A program made the position numbers and the translations under genes. Below the pieces are notes generated by a model. The model did not search any database, was not told the DNA's origin, and worked only from the letters and a program-made list of their open reading frames with translations. From assembly GCA_964417925.1 (NCBI GenBank), contig CAYQJV010000049.1, forward strand, positions 1 through 11,146: a stretch of DNA of 11,146 bases, in the 5' to 3' direction. This document shows positions 1-7,338 of this stretch, one piece after another; positions within the stretch are counted from its first letter, which is position 1; each line of letters begins with the position of its first letter. Source of the stretch: CAYQJV01 sp964417925. Lineage in GTDB: Bacteria > Hydrothermota > Tepidihabitantia > B3-TA06 > CAYQJV01.

Positions 1-216
1 TATCTCTTTAAATGTCATATCTTCAGTTCCCTCTATTCCTTGTTGCTGTAAAAATGTGGTTCTGACTCTTCAGTGCCAAATTTCAGCTATATCCCTTGCT
101 TTTGATACCTCATTAAAAGAACGGAAATTTACCTTTTTTGAAAAACTCTCTACAGAATCCAAAATCATTAAAGATTTTATTGTACCCCCTCCAAAGGTCG
201 TATCATAGGGAGTTAA
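1..216 (-). pseudogene. Interrupted reading frame, possible transposase or integrase remnant, runs off the left edge
   Basis: On the minus strand one frame is open from 216 to the window edge except for a single TGA at 70-72. The other two minus frames are broken repeatedly. The translation looks like real protein on both sides of the TGA: a part with DTTFGGGTIKSL and FRSFNEVSKARDIAEIWH, then RVRTTFLQQQGIEGTEDM. The plus strand here is pyrimidine-rich, as it is over the true minus-strand genes. No ATG with a well-placed ribosome site starts the frame; the first ATG is at 168, too far (about 19 bases) from a GGAGG. The frame opens abruptly after a TGA at 217-219, so the 5' part is probably lost. 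The second half loosely resembles the end of DDE integrase-core transposases (aromatic-W, R-x-R, Q-x-G spacing), but I cannot confirm a family. A CGA-to-TGA change would explain the stop. Remnant status is inferred. Confidence 0.35.
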
Positions 217-221
217 TCAAT

Positions 222-249
222 TTGACAAAAAAAATATTCTTGTTATCAT
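222..249 (+). promoter_or_regulatory. Sigma-70-type promoter, predicted leaderless transcript
   Basis: The -35 box is TTGACA at 222-227, the spacer is 16 bases and the -10 box is TATCAT at 244-249. The transcription start expected about 6-7 bases after the -10 box falls on 255-256, which is the A of the ATG of the following gene. No Shine-Dalgarno site precedes that ATG, and a TGA at 249-251 closes the frame just upstream. Confidence 0.75.
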
Positions 250-254
250 GAGTC

Positions 255-2408
255 ATGACACTTATAGTACTCCTTTTTTCAGAAAATGTATCATGGGAAG
301 TTTTTACAAATCATAAAGTAACTTATGACATGGTTTACGACGGAAAATATATCTATGCAGGTACAAATGGAGGACTGCTTGTATTTTCTCCTGAAGAAGA
401 AAAATTTATCAACAAATATACTCATCTTGATGGGCTTCCTCATAATATTATTAACTCCCTTGTTATCGATGACAAAAAAAGAATATGGATAGGCACTGAA
501 AACGGACTTGCAATTTATAAAGACAAAACAATCACTTCCTATCCAATAGAAAAAATTCCTTATCAGAAGATCACTGCATTAGCAGCAGAAGGCAATACAG
601 TGGCTGTAGGAACCCCTTTAGGAATTTACGTTATTAAAACAAAAGAAAATTTCAAAGAAGATGTGGTCTATTTTATCAAGGAAAATCTTTCATCCAGGGA
701 GATAGTTTCAATGGTGATTCATAATGACTCTCTATGGGTTGGAACTGACAAAGGAGTTATACTAATAAAGATTGATACAAAACCAGAGATAATAAAAGAT
801 TTTCATACTTCTCCAGTGGATACAATGATAAATGATATGCTGGTTTACAACGATACTATTTTTATTTTAACTCCCAAAGCTCTTTGTTTTTTTAATGGAA
901 ATAATTTTGAAATCATCTCCTCTCTTATTCTTGGTGATACAAATAATCCATGGACCTTAGGCAAAATGTTAAGGGTGGATGATTCAACATTTTATATAGG
1001 GAGTTCACAAGCAACAATAAGCATAAGGTACGGTGATAGTGTTGTTCTCAGAACATTTTTTGCATTCTATTCTCCAGAGAAAAACCCAGTTAAGAATTTA
1101 CAGCCCTATTTGAAAACATCCCATGGAATTTGGTTTGGATGGTTCAAGTGGGGAGACAATAAATATACAGGTGTAGAATATGCGGATCTGTTTCTCAAAG
1201 GAGATAAGAAAAAAATGTATAACTTTCCATGTATTCCTTCTAATGGATTAAATCGAAGTTGTGTAACTCCTGATGCAGGCATATGGACAGCAAATTGTAT
1301 AGACATTGGAAAGATCATAGCCCATGGATTAGGGCATTATGTTTCAAACAGCTTTTGGGAAAGGTATAATCCTTCCTATGATTCCCTTATAGGAAGTTCA
1401 ATCTGGCAAATTGAAGTAGATTCAAAAGGAAGATTATATCTCGGACATAGATGGACAAAAAGAGGACTTGTGAGATTTGATCCTACCAAAAACGAAATAA
1501 AATCTTACTCTTGGGAAACAGGAATTCCCAATATAATCTATGCTATTGCAAGAGATAAGTATGATAGAATATGGGTATACCGATGGGGAGTTACAGAAAT
1601 AGATGTATTTGATACCTCTTTTACTCTAATAGCAAAAATTCCATGGAAATATGGGTTTACCCATAGAATTGTATGTGATGATACAAGCATGTGGGCAGGG
1701 ACCGATGAAGGAATTATTCATTACACCCCCTCTGATTTTGAAAAAAATTTAACTTTCGGAACTTATGAAAAATGGGATGATTCAAGAGGTCTTCCCACAA
1801 AGGAAATAACATGTATTGCAGTTGGAAAGGATGGTAAAATATGGGGAGCAAGTAAGGAAGGAGGCTTTCTTCTTAATCCTATCACAGAAGAAGTTAATAA
1901 AATAATTTCTTCAAATATTTCATGGATTGATGTGGATAAAGAAGGAAGAGTATATTTTCTTGAAAGATACAACGGTCTTTCTATATACGATCCTTTCACA
2001 AAAAAATGGAGCTATTACCACAAAAATAACAGCAAAATTGTCCCTGCGGATGAATACTTACACGTTTATACAGATACACTTTTCAACAGGGTTTTAATCT
2101 CCACAGCAGGATGGGGACTTTCTGTAATGAAATTATCTGCTCCTGAGTTTAATTCTCCTGATTCCATTACGATTTATCCCAATCCCTTTTATAAATCTCA
2201 AAAGAGAATTATAATTCAACCACTTCCTTCCAATGCGAAGGTGTACATTTACTCCATTTCAGGAAAACTTGTAAGAAAGTTTGAAAAAATTTCTCCTGAT
2301 TATAAAAAGGTAGAATGGTTCGTTGATTCACTTTCCCCAGGAATTTACATAGTAATTGTGATAACCCCGGAGTTTAAAAAAGTTCTAAAATTCACGGTCC
2401 TTGAATAA
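255..2408 (+). CDS. Exported beta-propeller protein with C-terminal sorting-type domain
   Basis: This 717-residue protein is probably exported or surface-attached; its substrate and exact role are unknown. The N-terminus is a very short hydrophobic stretch (MTLIVLLF) without basic residues. Residues about 20-170 and 380-620 contain repeated propeller blades of the two-component-regulator propeller type, visible as RIWIGTENGLAIY (77-89), SLWVGTDKGVILI (159-171), SMWAGTDEGIIHY (478-490) and KIWGASKEGG (528-537). Residues about 636-717 form a beta-sandwich tail with YPNPF (641-645), VYIYSISGKLVRKF and SPGIYIV. This matches the C-terminal sorting domains of type IX secretion cargo and similar tails in WOR-3-like bacteria. 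There is no kinase or receiver domain, so it is not a hybrid sensor. The ATG at 255 is the only sensible start because TGA lies in frame at 249-251, and the promoter suggests leaderless translation. The 3' end overlaps the convergent agmatinase gene by 17 bases. Confidence 0.85.
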   Translation: MTLIVLLFSENVSWEVFTNHKVTYDMVYDGKYIYAGTNGGLLVFSPEEEKFINKYTHLDGLPHNIINSLVIDDKKRIWIGTENGLAIYKDKTITSYPIEKIPYQKITALAAEGNTVAVGTPLGIYVIKTKENFKEDVVYFIKENLSSREIVSMVIHNDSLWVGTDKGVILIKIDTKPEIIKDFHTSPVDTMINDMLVYNDTIFILTPKALCFFNGNNFEIISSLILGDTNNPWTLGKMLRVDDSTFYIGSSQATISIRYGDSVVLRTFFAFYSPEKNPVKNLQPYLKTSHGIWFGWFKWGDNKYTGVEYADLFLKGDKKKMYNFPCIPSNGLNRSCVTPDAGIWTANCIDIGKIIAHGLGHYVSNSFWERYNPSYDSLIGSSIWQIEVDSKGRLYLGHRWTKRGLVRFDPTKNEIKSYSWETGIPNIIYAIARDKYDRIWVYRWGVTEIDVFDTSFTLIAKIPWKYGFTHRIVCDDTSMWAGTDEGIIHYTPSDFEKNLTFGTYEKWDDSRGLPTKEITCIAVGKDGKIWGASKEGGFLLNPITEEVNKIISSNISWIDVDKEGRVYFLERYNGLSIYDPFTKKWSYYHKNNSKIVPADEYLHVYTDTLFNRVLISTAGWGLSVMKLSAPEFNSPDSITIYPNPFYKSQKRIIIQPLPSNAKVYIYSISGKLVRKFEKISPDYKKVEWFVDSLSPGIYIVIVITPEFKKVLKFTVLE
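2160..2405 (+). other. C-terminal secretion-sorting-type domain
   Basis: Residues about 636-717 of the propeller protein. It begins with the diagnostic YPNPF segment, followed by a strand with VYIYSISGKLVR and a final pair of strands around SPGIYIV and the lysine-rich FKKVLKF end. In type IX secretion systems such tails direct cargo across the outer membrane. No secretion component is in this window, so the function here is inferred from the family. Confidence 0.75.
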
Positions 2409-3195
2409 GGGCTATCAATTCTCTTAAAATTCCTGCAACTTGAACTGCATCAGTAATAGAAGACAACAGAGGATTAAATTCACATATATCTGCTCCAATT
2501 ATCTTGTATCCTACCAATTTTTTCAAAAATCCTACAAGTTCATTATAATTTATCCCTCCTGGTTCAGGACTTGTAACTCCTGAAAGTAATCCAGGGTCTA
2601 AAATATCAACATCTATACTCAAATATATTGGCCTTTTTTTTCTTAATCTGTTCTTTTTAATGCTTTCATAAATATCTTTCTCTTCCCAAGAAATACTTCT
2701 TGTCCCCCACAGAATCACACTGTCTTCCCCTATTTCCTCAACTATCCTTCTCATTACCGTGGCATGAGATAAAAATTCACCTTTTTCTGACCTTTTTCTT
2801 AAATCAGCATGGGCATCCAGAGAAATAACCATTAAATCTTTAAATTTCTTATAAATTCCTTTAACTGCTCCAAGGGTAATAAGATGTTCTCCTCCAAGTA
2901 AAATAAATTTTTTGTTTTCTTTTGTCAAAGAAAATGTGTATTCTTCTATTTTTTTCAATACAAAATCAAGCTCCCACGAATCAGGGAAATCCATATCTCC
3001 ATCATCATATACTCTCTCTTTAAGAATTTTTCTCCCAAAGTGAAAACTGTAATCTTCAAGTCCTTCACAGGCCTCCCTTATTCTTGAGGGAGCAAAAAAT
3101 GTTCCCCTTAAAAATCCAGGAGTACGTTCAATTGGAACTCCTTTTATAATAATATCTGCACCTTCATAACTTCCTTGAGCCCACCATATCTTCAC
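2392..3195 (-). CDS. speB: Agmatinase / ureohydrolase family enzyme
   Basis: A cytoplasmic manganese hydrolase of 267 residues that probably converts agmatine to putrescine and urea. The metal site is complete: H104 in GGEH, D127-H129-D131 in DAHAD, and D195 and D197 in SIDVDILDP, plus the usual glutamate in DICEFNP (E239). GGEH in place of GGDH is common in thermophile and archaeal relatives. The length fits agmatinase rather than the longer arginases; arginase or another guanidino substrate cannot be excluded. The start is a GTG at 3195, nine bases after the aminotransferase stop, with no good Shine-Dalgarno site, so translation may depend on the upstream gene. It is the last gene of the minus-strand operon. 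Its TGA stop (2392-2394) lies inside the 3' end of the convergent propeller gene. Agmatine would normally come from arginine decarboxylase, which is not in view. Confidence 0.9.
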   Translation of the reverse strand: MKIWWAQGSYEGADIIIKGVPIERTPGFLRGTFFAPSRIREACEGLEDYSFHFGRKILKERVYDDGDMDFPDSWELDFVLKKIEEYTFSLTKENKKFILLGGEHLITLGAVKGIYKKFKDLMVISLDAHADLRKRSEKGEFLSHATVMRRIVEEIGEDSVILWGTRSISWEEKDIYESIKKNRLRKKRPIYLSIDVDILDPGLLSGVTSPEPGGINYNELVGFLKKLVGYKIIGADICEFNPLLSSITDAVQVAGILRELIALIQGP

Positions 3196-3204
3196 TTTTA
3201 AAGA

Positions 3205-4317
3205 CTATTTTTTAAAAAATGACTTTATATTTTCAACTACATATTCAACCATTTCATCGGTCATTTCAGGATAAACAGGTAATGAAAGGACTTCTTTACT
3301 TATTCTTTCAGAAACAGGAAAATCTTTTTCTTTATACCCAAGATAAGAAAATGCGGGTTGCATATGAAGAGGAATAGGATAATGCACTGCAGTGTCAATT
3401 CCTTTTTCTTTTAAATACTTTCTCAACTCATCTCTTTTTTCTGTCCTTATGGTGTATTGATGAAAAACATGGGTTCTATCAGGTTTTATTTCGGGTACTA
3501 TCACATACTCCTTAAGTTCCTTATTGTAAATCTCTGCGATTTTGTTTCTTTTCTTATTCCATTCATCTATCTTTTTAATTTTTACTTTTAGAAATGCTGC
3601 CTGCAAAGCATCTAACCTGCTGTTGTAACCTGTAAATTCATGATAATATTTCTTACTTGACCCATGAATTCTAAGCATTCTTATTTTCTGAGCAAATTCA
3701 TCATCATTTGTTGTAACCATTCCTCCATCTCCGAGAGCTGATAAATTCTTTGTGGGAAAAAGAGAAAAACACCCAGCGATGCCAAAACTTCCTGTTTTTT
3801 TACCTTTATACTCTGCCCCAATGGCTTGAGCTGCATCTTCTATTACAAATATTTTTTTATCTGTTGCAATTTTGTTTATTTCATCCATATCAGCAGGTTG
3901 GCCATAAAGATGTACAGGGACTATAGCCTTTGTTCTATGGGTTATTGCATCCTCTATTTTGGAAACATCTATATTAAAACTCTTTTCTTCTATATCTACA
4001 AATACAGGAGTAGCTCCAAGATTTACTGCAGCTTCTGCTGTGGCAATGAATGTAAAAGGAGTGGTGATTACCTCGTCTCCTTCACCAACTCCTACAGCTC
4101 TTAAAGCAAGGGTTAAAGCATCTGTTCCATTTCCAACACCGATTGCATGTTTCACACCACAATAGTTTGCAAATTGTTGTTCAAATTCTTCAAGTTCTGG
4201 ACCAAAAATAAAAATCCCTGAGGAAAGAACTCTTTCAAAAGCCTCAAATAAATCCTCTTTTATCTCTTCATGCTGTTTAACAAGGTCAACAAGTTTTATT
4301 TTCATCTTATTTCCCAT
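3205..4317 (-). CDS. wbpE: DegT/DnrJ/EryC1 sugar-nucleotide aminotransferase, WbpE-like
   Basis: A 370-residue pyridoxal-phosphate enzyme that transfers an amino group, usually from glutamate, to the 3-keto carbon of a nucleotide sugar. Visible features are the GNGTDAL cofactor-phosphate segment (63-69), TPFTFIATAEA (86-96), VIEDAAQAIGA with D161 and Q164 under the cofactor ring, and the Schiff-base lysine K190 in FPTKNLSALGDGG. The C-terminal small domain has the usual YPIPLHMQPAF and LPVYPEM motifs. The paired dehydrogenase and acetyltransferase upstream point to the WbpE step giving UDP-2-acetamido-3-amino uronic acid. The start at 4317 has AAGGAG seven bases upstream. An ATG at 4305 gives the more family-typical start MKIKLVDL and a 4-base ATGA overlap with the previous stop, so either could be used. 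Confidence 0.9.
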   Translation of the reverse strand: MGNKMKIKLVDLVKQHEEIKEDLFEAFERVLSSGIFIFGPELEEFEQQFANYCGVKHAIGVGNGTDALTLALRAVGVGEGDEVITTPFTFIATAEAAVNLGATPVFVDIEEKSFNIDVSKIEDAITHRTKAIVPVHLYGQPADMDEINKIATDKKIFVIEDAAQAIGAEYKGKKTGSFGIAGCFSLFPTKNLSALGDGGMVTTNDDEFAQKIRMLRIHGSSKKYYHEFTGYNSRLDALQAAFLKVKIKKIDEWNKKRNKIAEIYNKELKEYVIVPEIKPDRTHVFHQYTIRTEKRDELRKYLKEKGIDTAVHYPIPLHMQPAFSYLGYKEKDFPVSERISKEVLSLPVYPEMTDEMVEYVVENIKSFFKK

Positions 4318-4880
4318 ACCTTCTCTCCTTCTTTCGCATATTTCCTATTGCATTTTTTACATACTGCCTTACCATCAGAAAATTCAAGCTTTTCTCCACA
4401 CTCACACATCCAACCTGTAATTTTTGCTGGAACTCCTACAACAATTGCATAATCAGGAACATCCTTTGTCACGACTGCTCCTGCTCCTATGAAGGCATAC
4501 CTTCCTATAGTGATTCCACAAAGGATGGTTGCATTTGCACCAATACTTGCTCCTTCTTTAACAAGAGTAGGAATCCATTTACCTCCCTTAGGATACTTTG
4601 ACCTTGGATTTATATCATTTGTGAAAACGCATGATGGACCACAAAAAACATGATCCTCAAGAGTGACAAGATCATATACAGAGACATTGTTTTGAATATG
4701 TACGTTATTACCTATAACAGCCCTTGATCCAATAAAACAGTTTTGACCTATCACACAGTTTTTACCTATTTTTGCCCCTTTCATTACATGAGAAAAATGC
4801 CATATTTTTGTTCCTTCCCCTATTTCACAGGGCTCATCAATTACAGCGGTGGGGTGAACAAAATATTTTTTTTCCTTCAT
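4302..4880 (-). CDS. wbpD: Nucleotide-sugar N-acetyltransferase, left-handed beta-helix, WbpD-like
   Basis: A 192-residue cytoplasmic acyltransferase expected to acetylate the 3-amino group of a UDP-2-acetamido-3-amino uronic acid with acetyl-CoA. The bulk is hexapeptide-repeat sequence with isoleucine, valine or leucine every six residues (for example IGEGTKI, IGKNCVIGQNCFIG, IGANATILCGITIG), forming a left-handed beta-helix that trimerises. The FTNDINPRS segment (86-94), the GKWIPT segment (100-105) and VPAKITGW (150-157) are typical of the WbpD group. The C-terminus adds a small zinc ribbon: C159, C161, C174 and C177 in a CxC...CxxC pattern. The start ATG at 4880 overlaps the dehydrogenase stop as ATGA, with an AAAGGAGGT site about 12 bases upstream. 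Neighbours on both sides belong to the same pathway, which supports the substrate assignment. Confidence 0.88.
   Translation of the reverse strand: MKEKKYFVHPTAVIDEPCEIGEGTKIWHFSHVMKGAKIGKNCVIGQNCFIGSRAVIGNNVHIQNNVSVYDLVTLEDHVFCGPSCVFTNDINPRSKYPKGGKWIPTLVKEGASIGANATILCGITIGRYAFIGAGAVVTKDVPDYAIVVGVPAKITGWMCECGEKLEFSDGKAVCKKCNRKYAKEGEKVWEIR
4325..4330 (-). promoter_or_regulatory. Ribosome binding site favouring the 4317 start
   Basis: AAGGAG on the minus strand lies seven bases before the ATG at 4317 and inside the end of the acetyltransferase gene. The competing ATG at 4305 is 19 bases from this site and has only a weak GGGA nearby. This favours a 16-base gene overlap rather than the 4-base ATGA overlap. 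Confidence 0.55.
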
Positions 4881-5869
4881 ATTTTCTCAGTACCTCCTTT
4901 CTTTTTTAAAGATTTATCTGCTGATTCAAGAATTTTAACAACTTTTAAACCATTTTCAACATCTGTTAAAGGCTTTTTCCTATGCTTTACACATTCAATA
5001 AAATGAGCACATTCCCTTTTTAAAGGTTCCTCTAAGGAAATTTTGGGGATTAAAATATCCCCATATCTTATAACAAAGTTTCCTGTATTAACCTCATCAG
5101 GTTTTATATCCCTTTCGTAAATCTTTATCTTTTCAGCAGGTTCTGTATCATCAAAAACTACCATTCCTTCTGAACCTACTACCGTCATTTTTCTTACCTT
5201 ATCAGGATGTAACCAACTTACATAAATATGGGCAATTTTTCCATCTGAAAAATAAAGCGTAACAAACACAAGATCCTCTATCCTCTCTTGTAGAAAAGCC
5301 TTTCCCGTAGCCGATACTTCAACAGGCATTTCATTAAAAAGATAAAGTACTACTGATATATCATGAGGAGCAAGACTCCATAAAGCATTTTCGTCTTTTC
5401 TTATCCTCCCAAGATTAAGTCTTGCAGAGGAAATATAATAGATCTTTCCAAGTTCATTATTTTCAATAAGCTTTTTAATGTATTCAATGGATGGATGATA
5501 AAGCAAGAGATGACCCACCATAAGTACTCTTTTACATTCCTCTACCATTTCTTTAAGTTCCTCTATCTCTTCTGCTCGTAAACATACAGGTTTTTCTACA
5601 AACACATCCTTTTCATGTTCAAGAGCTTTTTTTACAAGTTCATAATGAGTAGCAGCAGGGGTAGCGATAACAATTGCATTTACATCTGAGTTAAATACAT
5701 CTTTTACTGAAGAAGAAAACTTTGCATCAGGATACTTTTTTTTAATCAGTTGAAGTCTTCTTTCATCCTTGTCTATTATCCACTCTATCTTAACATCCGG
5801 GAAAGACGAAAAATTCCTTAAAAGATTGGGTCCCCAATAACCCACACCAATTACTCCGATTTTTACCAT
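4877..5869 (-). CDS. Gfo/Idh/MocA-family NAD-dependent dehydrogenase, probable WbpB-like step
   Basis: A 330-residue oxidoreductase with an N-terminal Rossmann fold (GVIGVGYWGPN at 5-15), the second-strand acid in IIDKD (31-35), the IATPAATH loop (68-75) and the family EKP motif at 92-94, whose lysine is catalytic. The C-terminal domain has LWSLAPHDISV (163-173) with the putative catalytic H169. In the WbpB/WlbA pathway such an enzyme oxidises C3 of UDP-GlcNAc uronic acid to a ketone for the aminotransferase. The exact substrate cannot be read from the sequence, and a free-sugar or other nucleotide-sugar dehydrogenase remains possible. Translation is coupled to the cyclase by a TAATG overlap, with GGGAG seven bases ahead. 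The UDP-GlcNAc 6-dehydrogenase needed first is not in the window. Confidence 0.8.
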   Translation of the reverse strand: MVKIGVIGVGYWGPNLLRNFSSFPDVKIEWIIDKDERRLQLIKKKYPDAKFSSSVKDVFNSDVNAIVIATPAATHYELVKKALEHEKDVFVEKPVCLRAEEIEELKEMVEECKRVLMVGHLLLYHPSIEYIKKLIENNELGKIYYISSARLNLGRIRKDENALWSLAPHDISVVLYLFNEMPVEVSATGKAFLQERIEDLVFVTLYFSDGKIAHIYVSWLHPDKVRKMTVVGSEGMVVFDDTEPAEKIKIYERDIKPDEVNTGNFVIRYGDILIPKISLEEPLKRECAHFIECVKHRKKPLTDVENGLKVVKILESADKSLKKKGGTEKI

Positions 5870-7293
5870 TATTTCACTCCCATCCTTTCTTCTGCAGTAG
5901 GAACTTTTATTTTGTATATCTTTATTGGTTGGGTTTTTCCCTTTACTTTTTCAGGAGGCATCTCTATAAAATTAAACTTGTCTTTTACAATTCTATATAC
6001 ATTTTCAGAAACCACTATTTCTCCTCCTTTTGCAAGGGTCTGTAATCTTGCAGCTAAATTAACACTATCCCCTATCACCGTGTATTCCAATCTCTCCCTT
6101 GAACCTATATTTCCAACTACTGCTTCTCCAAAGTTTATTCCTATCCCCACATGTATCGTTTCTTTACCTTCCTTTAATCTTTGAATGTTTAAATTTTCCA
6201 TATTCTCTTGAATTTCATAGGCTGACTTTACTGCTCTGTATACATCATCTCCATGAGCTATTGGAGCTCCAAAAACAGCCATAATACAATCTCCAATAAA
6301 TTTATCAATAGTTCCTTCATGTTTAAAAATAATATCGGTCATCTGGGTTAAATAAAAATTTAGAATTTCCACAACTTCCTCTGGAGGAAGCCTCTCGGAA
6401 AGAGGAGTAAACCCCCTTATATCTGCAAATATTACTGTAACCTGTCTTTTCTCACCTTTAAGAGACCTTGTGTATATATCAGGATTTTTTAGTATCTCTT
6501 CCGCTACCTGTCTTGAAACATATCTTTTAAAAGCATCTTTTATAAGCTCTTTTTCCTTCAAATCTTTAGCCATTTGGTTGAATGCTTCAGTAAGTTCTCC
6601 TATCTCATCTCTACTTTTTATCTCTATCCTTTGATCAAAATTTCCCCTTCCTATCTCTCTTACTCCATGAACCAAAGCCTTTATCGGATTAACCATGTAA
6701 TTGGCAAGTGTAAAAGACCCTAAAATTCCTGCGAAAATTCCTATAAGAGTGACTACAATTATAACATATTGAATTTTTTTTGATGCTTCCTCAAGAATTG
6801 ATAGATCAATACCCACATGCACTTCCCCTATCTTTTTTTTCCCTCCAATTGTAACTGGTGCTGCCACTTCATAAATCTTTTTACCATTTATATTTATAAC
6901 ACCTGTACTAACTTCCTGTACATTAATTATCTTAACTTTGGTATTTATCTTCTTCTTCCATTTTTCGTCTTCAAACTTAATCTCTCCATTATTCTTTAGT
7001 TTAGCTGGAGGTACTACTGCTATACCTTTTGCATCAAGAATGTAGGCATAAACTGCCCCTGTGTTTCTCAATGCGTCTCTACATAAAAGAGTAAGGGTTA
7101 AATCATCATCTGCGATCATTGGTTCTTCTGCTGCAAAGGCAATATTTCTTGCCAGAATAGTTCCTCTTAGTTTTATCTCTTCAAGAAAAGAGTTTTTTAC
7201 CGTGTTTAAAATAAATATCCCTGCAGCTCCCATTAGAAAAGCTATCAATGCAACTGTAAGACCGCCAATTTTATACCTTATGCTTATTCTCAC
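5869..7293 (-). CDS. Membrane-bound class III adenylate cyclase with extracytoplasmic sensor and HAMP
   Basis: This 474-residue protein should make cAMP in response to an outside signal. Order of parts: membrane helix (about 8-30), an extracytoplasmic domain (31-175) resembling a single Cache/PAS-like sensor, a second helix (176-198), HAMP (about 199-252), then the catalytic domain (about 283-463). Metal-binding aspartates are D291 in FADIRGFT and D335 in IGDCIMAVFG. Substrate-selecting residues are K331 and T405 (EYTVIGD), a lysine-threonine pair typical of class IIIb adenylate cyclases. N412 and R416 in VNLAARL complete the active site, so it should be active as a homodimer. The start is GTG at 7293, exactly where the promoter predicts the first transcribed base, so the mRNA is probably leaderless. 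It heads the sugar-nucleotide and agmatinase operon. No cAMP receptor protein is visible nearby. Confidence 0.92.
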   Translation of the reverse strand: MRISIRYKIGGLTVALIAFLMGAAGIFILNTVKNSFLEEIKLRGTILARNIAFAAEEPMIADDDLTLTLLCRDALRNTGAVYAYILDAKGIAVVPPAKLKNNGEIKFEDEKWKKKINTKVKIINVQEVSTGVININGKKIYEVAAPVTIGGKKKIGEVHVGIDLSILEEASKKIQYVIIVVTLIGIFAGILGSFTLANYMVNPIKALVHGVREIGRGNFDQRIEIKSRDEIGELTEAFNQMAKDLKEKELIKDAFKRYVSRQVAEEILKNPDIYTRSLKGEKRQVTVIFADIRGFTPLSERLPPEEVVEILNFYLTQMTDIIFKHEGTIDKFIGDCIMAVFGAPIAHGDDVYRAVKSAYEIQENMENLNIQRLKEGKETIHVGIGINFGEAVVGNIGSRERLEYTVIGDSVNLAARLQTLAKGGEIVVSENVYRIVKDKFNFIEMPPEKVKGKTQPIKIYKIKVPTAEERMGVK

Positions 7294-7299
7294 ATATTA

Positions 7300-7327
7300 A
7301 TAATATGGCATTAAAAAAGATAGTCAA
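7300..7327 (-). promoter_or_regulatory. Promoter of the cyclase-sugar-agmatinase operon, predicted leaderless
   Basis: Reading the minus strand, TTGACT (7327-7322), a 16-base spacer and TATTAT (7305-7300) are followed after six bases by the GTG start codon. The expected +1 is the G at 7293 itself. The promoter sits in the 45-base gap after the PrsW gene, so the cyclase operon can be transcribed apart from the upstream pair. No terminator-like hairpin is seen between them, and read-through is possible. Confidence 0.75.
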
Positions 7328-7338
7328 GAAATTTATAC

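Noticed and set aside
70..72. In-frame TGA as selenocysteine or reassigned codon
   Set aside because: No clear SECIS-like hairpin with a G-rich loop directly follows, and the flanking residues do not match a selenoprotein motif I know. TGA serves as a normal stop for the agmatinase, acetyltransferase and dehydrogenase genes here.
255..2408. Hybrid two-component sensor kinase
   Set aside because: Only the propeller blades are present; there is no histidine kinase, ATPase or receiver domain, and the protein ends in a sorting-type tail.
3826..4165. Plus-strand reading frames opposite the aminotransferase
   Set aside because: They are antisense to highly conserved aminotransferase motifs, lack ribosome sites and have no recognisable protein features.
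5905..6447. Guanylate cyclase or diguanylate cyclase
   Set aside because: The substrate-selecting pair is lysine (331) and threonine (405), as in class IIIb adenylate cyclases, and there is no GGDEF motif.
7294..7338. Terminator between the PrsW gene and the cyclase
   Set aside because: The 45-base gap is taken up by the cyclase promoter and has no stem-loop with a T-tract.
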